The notes below the pieces were generated by a model. That model was not told the origin of the DNA, ran no database searches, and saw only the letters and a list, made by a program, of their open reading frames with translations. Both the position numbers and the translations under genes were made by a program. Positions 33,181 to 39,969 of a stretch of 40,519 nt of DNA are shown here, one piece after another. The stretch is from an uncultured Bacteroidales bacterium (lineage in GTDB: Bacteria; Bacteroidota; Bacteroidia; Bacteroidales; F082): assembly GCA_947303625.1 (NCBI GenBank), contig CAMYYV010000012.1, forward strand, positions 1 to 40,519, in the 5' to 3' direction. The first letter of the stretch is position 1. Each line of letters opens with the position of its first letter.

Positions 33181-34005
33181 ATGAGCAGAACATTGAAGGC
33201 AATAGCAGCCTTGATGCTGATGATGGTTTTTGCGGAAGGCTGTCAAAAACCTGATGATGGAGGAAATGACCCTGAGCAACCGGTTGTTGGACTGTTTTCG
33301 ATCAATGACAGTACTAGGGTGTGCTTTTCACCAGGCAATCTGCAATACCAAGCCTCAACTGATACATGGCGCTTTGCCGAACATCAATGGGATTATATCG
33401 GAGAGGGCAACGCCAATATCTCTGAAACCTACGATGGTTGGATTGACCTTTTTGGTTGGGGAACGGGTGACCATCCAACGGATACCTCAACTTATATGGA
33501 GCCTGTTGTCTATGGCACTTTTGCAGATTGGGGCGATAATTCTATTCAAAATTGGATTGGCCCTGAATGTCAATGGCGGACTCTTGAATGGATGGATTGG
33601 CATTATTTGTTATTCATCCGAAATACTGATTCGGGTATTCGTTTTTCTACCGCGACGGTTAATGGTATTAAAGGTTTGATATTGTTACCTGATGATTGGG
33701 ATATGTCCATTTATGGTTTTCTTAACTTCAATAATCAAGTAAATGAGTCAGAAGAGAACATTATTACGTTGCAAGAATGGGAAATAATAGAAAGGAAGGG
33801 CGCTATTTTTATGCCTAATGCAGGGATTCGGCTTGGGACAACGGTAAAATGGATCCAAGATTATGGTTTATATTGGATAGCTGGACCATCCGATCCAATT
33901 GCTTATGTGTTTTATGTTCAGTGTGCAGGAAAAATGGTGGGACTGCCCAATTATTGTCCCCGATATGCAGGGTTGTCCGTACGCCTTGTCCGAAATGCCG
34001 AATAA
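33181..34005 (+). CDS. Lipoprotein of the FSPGNLQY type (variable tail 3)
   Basis: The 274-residue product has the same style of signal peptide as the first array gene (LKAIAALMLM) and a lipobox ending at C21. The mature part is another subfamily: CFSPGNLQYQAST, WRFAEHQWDYIG, GWIDLFGWGTG, NGIKGLILLPDDW, then LYWIAG and a tail ending GLSVRLVRNAE. I recall this pattern from gut Bacteroidales surface proteins, some with hypervariable C-termini. The 11 bases GTACGCCTTGT encoding the VRLV anchor (33979-33989) recur exactly in the TIR gene (35145-35155). The gene is AT-richer than the flanking housekeeping genes. Confidence 0.8.
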   Translation: MSRTLKAIAALMLMMVFAEGCQKPDDGGNDPEQPVVGLFSINDSTRVCFSPGNLQYQASTDTWRFAEHQWDYIGEGNANISETYDGWIDLFGWGTGDHPTDTSTYMEPVVYGTFADWGDNSIQNWIGPECQWRTLEWMDWHYLLFIRNTDSGIRFSTATVNGIKGLILLPDDWDMSIYGFLNFNNQVNESEENIITLQEWEIIERKGAIFMPNAGIRLGTTVKWIQDYGLYWIAGPSDPIAYVFYVQCAGKMVGLPNYCPRYAGLSVRLVRNAE

Positions 34006-34198
34006 TGAAAATCCCTGCGATACCAAATGGCATTGTAGAGATTTCTTTGATGATCCGTCAATAAAGCAACCCAAACATCCATAGCGGGATTTTATTTCCA
34101 TAGCCCACTTCGGTTTCGTCAATGGCCATTGATGCTGTTTTCAGCTGGGAAAAGAAGTAAAATAATTCTGTGTGTTCATGGTTGATTGTTTTTCTTTC

Positions 34199-34206
34199 TA
34201 TTTTTG
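34199..34206 (+). promoter_or_regulatory. -7 promoter box (TATTTTTG) for the TIR-FSMD gene
   Basis: TATTTTTG matches TAnnTTTG and ends 20 bases before the ATG at 34227. The 221-base gap after the third lipoprotein gene otherwise holds only a weak AATCCC/GGGATT pairing and no convincing gene. Confidence 0.55.
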
Positions 34207-34226
34207 CCACGAAAAACAGATTCGTT

Positions 34227-35171
34227 ATGCACCACGACATATTTATCAGTTATTCAAGCAAGCAGAAAAGTATTGCAGATGGTGTTTGCCATTATTTGGA
34301 GGAGAATGGTTTCAAATGTTGGATGGCTCCGCGTGATATTCCTGTTGGGAGTGAATACGGCGATTTGATAGAAGAAGCCATTAAAGCTTGTAAGGCAGTT
34401 GTTCTGGTGTTTTCAGAAGCAGCTTCCATTTCCAAATGGGTTAAAGGGGAAATCAATGTTGCTTTTACCGAAGACAAACCAATCTTGCCTTTTAGAGTGG
34501 ATGAAACGGAGATTAAGGGCGGATTTAGGGTAATGTTGAATCAAATGCACTGGATTGATGCCTATCCACATTATGTTGACAGATTGCCCGATTTGTTGAA
34601 TTCCATTTCTGGTTTGCTTGGCAGACATTCGAAAAATGTGAATGTCGAACGTGACATACTAAAAACAATAGGAGGTAAGCCAAATCGTTCCGAAAAGCCT
34701 GCAAATTCCTTTAATGGCCATGAATATGTAGATTTAGGTCTACCTAGCGGTACACTTTGGGCAACCTGCAATGTGGGCTCCAGTAAACCCGAAGATTACG
34801 GTGATTATTATTCTTGGGATGAAGGTAGTAGAGTTGCTGCTCAGTGGGGTAATGGTTGGAGTATGCCAACTAAGGAACAATGGAATGAATTGAAAGGATA
34901 TGCGAAAAGTATATGGACAACAAAAAACGGGGTGAAGGGTAGATTGTTCTCTGCAAGCAATGGACAAAGTCTTTTCCTACCCGCTGCTGGTAACCGTTAC
35001 GGTGGTAGTCTATGCGGTGTGGGCAGACGATGCTATTACTGGTTGGGCTCGCTTTATACGGATCGCCCGAACTTCGCTTGGGGTCTTGACATCAGTTCGC
35101 ATAGTTGCGACATGAACTACAACTACTATAGCAGCGGTTTCTCTGTACGCCTTGTTTGCTCCTCGCATTAG
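34227..35171 (+). CDS. TIR domain fused to FSMD-like variable C-terminal domain
   Basis: The start is the ATG that opens MHHDIFISYSSKQ; no signal peptide is present, so the protein is cytoplasmic, unlike its three neighbours. Residues 1 to about 135 are a TIR domain: FISYSS, CWMAPRDIPVGSEY (BB-loop region), and SISKWVKGE with W71 and the putative NADase glutamate E75. After a linker, residues about 165-314 are an FSMD-like domain (YVDLGLPSGTLWATCNVGSS, GWSMPTKEQWNEL, NGQSLFLPAAGN). It is shorter by about 60 residues in the middle than in the lipoproteins. The tail runs YYWLGS to GFSVRLVCSSH. TIR enzymes in bacteria often cleave NAD+ in antiphage defence after a sensor is triggered. Here the lectin-like domain would be the sensor, which is inference. 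Confidence 0.85.
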   Translation: MHHDIFISYSSKQKSIADGVCHYLEENGFKCWMAPRDIPVGSEYGDLIEEAIKACKAVVLVFSEAASISKWVKGEINVAFTEDKPILPFRVDETEIKGGFRVMLNQMHWIDAYPHYVDRLPDLLNSISGLLGRHSKNVNVERDILKTIGGKPNRSEKPANSFNGHEYVDLGLPSGTLWATCNVGSSKPEDYGDYYSWDEGSRVAAQWGNGWSMPTKEQWNELKGYAKSIWTTKNGVKGRLFSASNGQSLFLPAAGNRYGGSLCGVGRRCYYWLGSLYTDRPNFAWGLDISSHSCDMNYNYYSSGFSVRLVCSSH

Positions 35172-35273
35172 AACTAACCTTTTATCGTTACTGGCTCCGC
35201 GGACAGGGCCGAGTTCATCGCGTTATCCCAAAGTCTCGCTGCTTTGTTGGAATTTCTTTTCCCCAAAAAGACA

Positions 35274-35331
35274 ATGACCGCTTCAACAATCGTCAAAGCG
35301 GTCATGGTCATAGTCACAAGTCATAGTCAGA
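35274..35331 (-). terminator. Hairpin and GTCATR word array at the end of htpG
   Basis: ATGACCGCTT (35274-35283) and AAGCGGTCAT (35296-35305) form a perfect 10-bp stem. In the htpG direction the stem is followed by TTGTCTTTTTGGGG, so it can serve as a terminator. Between the stem and the htpG stop lie tandem words on the plus strand (GTCATG, GTCATA, GTCACAA, GTCATA, GTCAGA), which on the coding strand read TGACTA/TGACCA-like units. These resemble the TGACC words at 21821-21891. Confidence 0.75.
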
Positions 35332-37254
35332 TTACAACTTTTCAAGATTTCTCTTCACAAACTCGCTCAAATCCTTGCCCTTAAGCAAGTTTTTCGAGAG
35401 CAAAGCGAGGTCGTAAATCTGCCGGATGGTGGCTTCCTGAGCGGCTTCGTCTTTGTCCAAAAGGCCGGTGATAACGGGGCTGTTCGTGTTGAGCATCAGC
35501 GTGTAGCTGTCGGGCATCGAGCCGTAGAACGACATGGGGCCGCCGCCCATCTGTTCCATCTCCTTCATACGGCGCATCCACTCGTTTTGGGTGACCTCCA
35601 CGGGAGCGGCTTCGGCACCTTCGTTGCTGAACTCCACGTTGAACTTCACCTTGTCGATGACCTTCTCGAAGGCGGCCTTCACGGTCTCTTTCTGCTTGTC
35701 GTCGAGGCCCGAGGCGGCTTCTTTGTCGTCCTTCACGATGAGTTTGTCGATGGTGTTGGAGTCGACGCGGGCAAACATCGCGCGGTTGTCATCGCCCTTT
35801 TCGCCTTCTTTCTGTTCGTAGGCACTGATGAAATGCGGGTCGAGGATGCCGTCCATCATCAACACGTTGTAGCCCTTCGCCTTGGCGTTCTCGATGTTGG
35901 TGTATTGGTCGTCCTTGTCGGTGGCGTAGAGGTAGACGAGGAACTTGTCCTTGTTGGTCTGTTGGTCCTTGATGAGGGCCTTATACTCCTCGATGGTGTA
36001 GTATTTGTCGTCGGTGTCCTTGAAGAGGAAGAATTTCTCGGCGCGTTCGTAAAACTTCGGGTCGCTCATCATACCGTATTCGATGAACACGCGAATGTCG
36101 TCCCAGTTCTTCTGGTAGGCCTCGCGGTCTTTCTTGAAGAGCTCTTCTAGTTTCTCGGCCACTTTCTTGGTGATGTAGGTCGAGATCTTCTTCACGTTCT
36201 GGTCGCTTTGCAGGAAGGAGCGGCTGACGTTCAGCGGGATGTCGGGCGAGTCGATGACGCCGTGCAGCAGCGAGAGGAACTCGGGCAGGATGCCTTCCAC
36301 CGAGTCGGTGACGAAGACCTCGTTGCAGTAGAGTTGGATCTTGTTGCGCTGGAACTCGTAGCGGTTCTTCACCTTCGGGAAATAGAGGATGCCCGTGAGG
36401 TTGAAGGGGTAGTCCACGTTGAGGTGGATGTGGAACAGCGGCTCGCCGAAGTTCATCGGGTAGAGCGTGTGGTAGAAGTCGTTGTATTCCTCGTCCTTGA
36501 TGTCGGTCGGGGCTTTCTTCCACAGCGGGGCCACGTCGTTGATGATCCAAGGCTTCTCCACTTCCTTGGTCTTGGGTTTGCCGTCCTTGTCGGTCTCGCC
36601 TTCGATTTCCTCCTGCACTTTCTTGGTGCCGAATTGAATCGGGATGGGCAAGAACTTGCAGTATTTGTTGAGCAGTTCACGGATGCGGCCTTCTTCGAGG
36701 AACTCGGCGGAGTCGTCACTGATATAAAGGATGACATCGGTGCCGCGGTCGCCCTTGGGGATTTCGTTCATGGTGTACTCGGGGCTGCCGTCGCACTCCC
36801 AGATGACGCCGTTAGCGCCTTCTTCCTTGCAGGACTTCGAAATCAGCGACACCTTCGAGGAGACCATGAAGGCGGAGTAGAAGCCCAGTCCGAAGTGGCC
36901 GATGATGTTGGCGGCTTCGGCTTCGCTCTGGGTCTTGAACTTGGCGATGAACTCCTCCGCACCTGAGAAGGCGATTTGGTTGATGTACTTATCCACCTCT
37001 TCGGCGTTCATGCCGATACCTCTATCTCGCACGGTGAGGGTCTTTTTCTTCTTGTCGACTTCCACCTTGATGGTGAGGTCGCCCAGCTCGCCCTTGAACT
37101 CGCCCGAGGCGGCCAAGGCTTTCAGTTTTTGCGTGGCATCCACGGCATTGCTGATGATTTCGCGCAGGAAGATCTCCTGGTCCGAATACAAGAATTTCTT
37201 GATGACAGGGAAAATGTTTTCTGTCTTTACTCCAATGTTACCGGTAGTTTGCAT
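35332..37254 (-). CDS. htpG: Molecular chaperone HtpG (Hsp90)
   Basis: The 640-residue protein has the GHKL ATPase signatures: FLREIISNAVDA (catalytic Glu and Mg-binding Asn), DRGIGM and GHFGLGFYSAFMVSS. The middle domain has NVSRSFLQSD with the arginine that contacts ATP, and there is a C-terminal dimerisation region with a Met/Gly-rich GGGPMSFYGS segment. HtpG is an ATP-driven cytoplasmic chaperone. The gene is GC-rich compared with the TIR genes on either side and looks native. Its leader is made of tandem ATTTCA-type words. Confidence 0.97.
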   Translation of the reverse strand: MQTTGNIGVKTENIFPVIKKFLYSDQEIFLREIISNAVDATQKLKALAASGEFKGELGDLTIKVEVDKKKKTLTVRDRGIGMNAEEVDKYINQIAFSGAEEFIAKFKTQSEAEAANIIGHFGLGFYSAFMVSSKVSLISKSCKEEGANGVIWECDGSPEYTMNEIPKGDRGTDVILYISDDSAEFLEEGRIRELLNKYCKFLPIPIQFGTKKVQEEIEGETDKDGKPKTKEVEKPWIINDVAPLWKKAPTDIKDEEYNDFYHTLYPMNFGEPLFHIHLNVDYPFNLTGILYFPKVKNRYEFQRNKIQLYCNEVFVTDSVEGILPEFLSLLHGVIDSPDIPLNVSRSFLQSDQNVKKISTYITKKVAEKLEELFKKDREAYQKNWDDIRVFIEYGMMSDPKFYERAEKFFLFKDTDDKYYTIEEYKALIKDQQTNKDKFLVYLYATDKDDQYTNIENAKAKGYNVLMMDGILDPHFISAYEQKEGEKGDDNRAMFARVDSNTIDKLIVKDDKEAASGLDDKQKETVKAAFEKVIDKVKFNVEFSNEGAEAAPVEVTQNEWMRRMKEMEQMGGGPMSFYGSMPDSYTLMLNTNSPVITGLLDKDEAAQEATIRQIYDLALLSKNLLKGKDLSEFVKRNLEKL

Positions 37255-37302
37255 ATTTCAAGATTTTAAATTTCAAAATTTCACGATTTCTAATTTCAAG
37301 AT
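37255..37302 (-). repeat. Tandem short-word repeat in the htpG leader
   Basis: Directly upstream of the htpG start the sequence is a degenerate tandem of about 7-8 bases built from ATTTCAA, GATTTTA, AATTTCA, AAATTTC and GATTTC words (plus strand). It occupies the ribosome-binding region of htpG. No standard -7 box was found between it and the start codon. Confidence 0.6.
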
Positions 37303-37303
37303 T

Positions 37304-37399
37304 GGCCGATGGCTTATGGCTCCTGGCCTATGGCAGCTTCATGAAAGGCATTGATTTCAAGCCTTGGTTGAAGCGGCCATAGGCTATAGGCCATCGGCC
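37304..37399. repeat. Heptamer-word inverted array between htpG and the TIR-WD40 gene
   Basis: The left arm (37304-37334) is GGCCGAT, GGCTTAT, GGCTCCT, GGCCTAT plus GGC. The right arm (37373-37399), read in reverse, is GGCCGAT, GGCCTAT, AGCCTAT, GGCCGC. It is the same four-word architecture as the array at 29374-29454, with different letters. It lies between divergent genes, so a simple terminator role is unlikely. Confidence 0.8.
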
Positions 37400-37457
37400 A
37401 TTGTCAAATTGTGTGCCATTTGGAAAACTGACATTTTGGCAAGGATTCATGGACGGT

Positions 37458-37490
37458 TTTGGTATTGTGTTGCTTATTTACTTACATTTG
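37458..37490 (+). promoter_or_regulatory. Promoter of the TIR-WD40 gene
   Basis: TTTG (37458-37461) and TACATTTG (37483-37490) are 21 bases apart, a good -33/-7 pair. The -7 box ends 20 bases before the ATG at 37511. Confidence 0.7.
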
Positions 37491-37510
37491 CAGCATAGTA
37501 ATTTAGAAGT

Positions 37511-39949
37511 ATGGAGAACACAAAAGAATATATAGCATTTATTAGTTATCAGCGAAAAGATGAAGAATGGGCTGAATGGCTTCAACATCAGTTGGAACAC
37601 TATCGTCTGCCATCAAACATTCTTGAGGGACATCCAGAATTGCCTCACGAAATAAGGCCTTTGTTTCGTGATGCAACAGAACTATCAGGAGGTATATTGT
37701 CTAAAGAAATCAAATTGGCACTTGAGAATTCTCACTATCTCATTGTGATTTGTTCTCCCAATTCCTCGAAATCTGTGTGGGTAAATAAGGAAGTACAGAC
37801 ATTCATTGATATGGGAAAGCTGGAGTATATCATTCCGTTTATTGTTGATGGCATTCCTTATGCTCAATCTGAAGCAGAATGTTTTGTTCCTGCTCTTGCC
37901 AGTTTGCGAGGACAAGAACAGGAGTTACTAGGTATTAGTATTTCAGAAATGGGTCGAGAAGTAGCCTCTATTAAGGTTGTAGCTAGAATGCTCAACCTTC
38001 GATTTGATATGCTTTGGCAGCGATATGAGCGAGAGAAAGAGGAAGAACGAAAGAAACTAATTGAGACAAATAACAAAATCCGAAGGAATCAGGCTAGATT
38101 CATTTCAGAAAAAGTATTAGATCTTGTAGAAGAGAAAAACTCTTATACGGGGTGCCTTCTCGCATTGGAGGTGTTGCCAACAGCTTCTAATTCCGATTAT
38201 CCTTATACACCTGAAGCAGAAAGAGCATTTAGAATAGCGATTCAAAAGAACAGTGCTTTGTTGCATGGGCATAGTATATGTGTAAACACAGCTGTTTTCA
38301 ACAAAAACCGCAGATGGATTCTATCCGCAGCTGTGGATAAGACGATAAGATTGTGGGATGTTTATTCGGGAACATGCTTCAGGGTTTTTTCTGGGCACTC
38401 CGATGATGTAACGTCTGCTGTTTTCTTTGATAATGAGAAAAAGATTATTTCCGTTTCTAAAGACTGCACGATACGGGTTTGGGATATTCAGTTAGGTGTC
38501 TGTGAAAAGGTTATAGAAGGCCATCAAGAGATGATAACATCTGTTAGTCTCAATAGTGATGAGAGCTGTTTTGTCACCACTTCCAACAAGATCATAAAGC
38601 TATGGGACGCTTTTTCTGGAGAATGTCTAAATACTTTGTTCGGCCATGAAGATTGGGTCAATGATGCCAAATTCAGCCTTGACAATCAACTGATTGTGTC
38701 GGCATCAAGTGATAATACAATCCGAATATGGGCGGTTTCTGGTGAATGTGTAAAGGTGTTTAAAGGACCAGAAGAGGTTGACTGGGCATTAAAAGCTCAT
38801 TTTAATCATGAAGGAACAACTATTGAAAGCCTTTTTTCAGATGCACTTGGCTATGAATATGCGATTGACTGGAATTTCATTACAGGTGATATCATTGATA
38901 AGAAATTCATTGATTCATCTGATGAAACGCAGGAAAAAATGTCTGATGTTGTTCCCAAAGGCTGTGATGTGCATTTTTGGAAAGAAGATTCTGAATTATG
39001 TCAAGGCATACTGCAAGGTCATGCCAATATAGTAAACTCTGTTAGTTTCAGTTCCGATGGGAAATACGTTGTTTCAACATCAGACGATAAGACTGTAAAA
39101 ATATGGGATCTTGAAAACTATAAATGTATTGTGACTTTGGAAGGACATACAAGTTACACAAAGACTGCGGTATTCAGTCCAGACGAAAGTCTTGTTCTTT
39201 CTACCTCCTCGGACAAAACTGCAAAGCTTTGGGATGTGAAAACTGGTGAATGCCTTAATACATGGGGGGCGTTGAAAGGCAATTGGGCTTATTCTGCAGC
39301 ATTCAGCCCTAATGGTGAATTTTTCGCAATTGCCACCTATGAAGGCATAGAGTTGTATTACACGAGAAGTAGGGCATTAATTAAAAAGATATATACTTCT
39401 TCCTCTTATGTGGCTTTTAGTCATGATGGTAAGCAATTGGCATCTGCTTGCAATAACTATGGAATTCGATTATTTAATATTGATAGTGGAAGGTGTGTTC
39501 AGACATTTGCCCACAATGTGCGAACATCGCTTGTGGCTTTTTGCACAAATAGTAATTGTTTGGTGTCTATTACTGACCATAAACTATGTTTATGGGATTT
39601 GAATGACAATAGTTGTTCGCGGACTTATGATATTTCAGTAGAACACATTTCGCTTAATCCAAAGGATAAAAGATGCGTTTATACATCTAGTAGGTTATTT
39701 GGTAATAACTCTCTTCATGTTTTGGATTTAATATCAGGTAGAAAGATTCAGACGTTTGACGGACATACAAGCATTGTGAGTTCAGTCGCTTTTAATCCTC
39801 AAGGTGATAGGATCGCATCGGGGTCATGGGACTATAGCATCAGAATATGGGAAAGTCCTACGTTAAGTGTGTTGGTAGAAAAAGCCAAAGAACGTTTCAA
39901 AGACCGTCCGCTTACACCCGAGGAACGTCGCCAGTATTATTTGGAATGA
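37511..39949 (+). CDS. TIR domain protein with WD40 beta-propeller repeats
   Basis: The 812-residue protein opens with a TIR-like domain (about 1-165): AFISYQRKDEEWAEWLQ, then SSKSVWVNKEV, where W90 and E94 correspond to the W and catalytic Glu of TIR NADases. A charged coiled-coil-like stretch (RYEREKEEERKKLIETN) and a helical linker (GCLLALEVLP, PEAERAFRIAI) follow, a linker type that often precedes WD40 arrays. From about residue 250 there are about 12 recognisable WD40 blades (GHS..V...., IRLWDV, IRVWDI, IKLWDA, VKIWDL, AKLWDV, IRIWES). The fifth has an insertion and the eighth to eleventh are degenerate, so two propellers are possible. It ends TPEERRQYYLE. It is AT-rich beside htpG, which suggests transfer. 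It is a likely sensor-effector in defence or signalling; the trigger is unknown. Confidence 0.88.
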   Translation: MENTKEYIAFISYQRKDEEWAEWLQHQLEHYRLPSNILEGHPELPHEIRPLFRDATELSGGILSKEIKLALENSHYLIVICSPNSSKSVWVNKEVQTFIDMGKLEYIIPFIVDGIPYAQSEAECFVPALASLRGQEQELLGISISEMGREVASIKVVARMLNLRFDMLWQRYEREKEEERKKLIETNNKIRRNQARFISEKVLDLVEEKNSYTGCLLALEVLPTASNSDYPYTPEAERAFRIAIQKNSALLHGHSICVNTAVFNKNRRWILSAAVDKTIRLWDVYSGTCFRVFSGHSDDVTSAVFFDNEKKIISVSKDCTIRVWDIQLGVCEKVIEGHQEMITSVSLNSDESCFVTTSNKIIKLWDAFSGECLNTLFGHEDWVNDAKFSLDNQLIVSASSDNTIRIWAVSGECVKVFKGPEEVDWALKAHFNHEGTTIESLFSDALGYEYAIDWNFITGDIIDKKFIDSSDETQEKMSDVVPKGCDVHFWKEDSELCQGILQGHANIVNSVSFSSDGKYVVSTSDDKTVKIWDLENYKCIVTLEGHTSYTKTAVFSPDESLVLSTSSDKTAKLWDVKTGECLNTWGALKGNWAYSAAFSPNGEFFAIATYEGIELYYTRSRALIKKIYTSSSYVAFSHDGKQLASACNNYGIRLFNIDSGRCVQTFAHNVRTSLVAFCTNSNCLVSITDHKLCLWDLNDNSCSRTYDISVEHISLNPKDKRCVYTSSRLFGNNSLHVLDLISGRKIQTFDGHTSIVSSVAFNPQGDRIASGSWDYSIRIWESPTLSVLVEKAKERFKDRPLTPEERRQYYLE

Positions 39950-39969
39950 TATACTAAACTGTATTTGAA

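Noticed and set aside
34058-34240. Small minus-strand frame in the gap before the TIR gene
   Set aside because: It has no recognisable domain and crosses the TIR promoter and start, with no -7 box of its own.
35172-35273. Possible DGR template repeat after the TIR gene
   Set aside because: A short TTACTGG match to the TIR tail is present, but the rest does not align and is not adenine-rich at the right places, so I could not support a template.
35587-36966. Two long plus-strand frames opposite htpG
   Set aside because: They are Val/Leu/Glu-rich shadows produced by the GC-rich codons of htpG; htpG itself is unmistakable.
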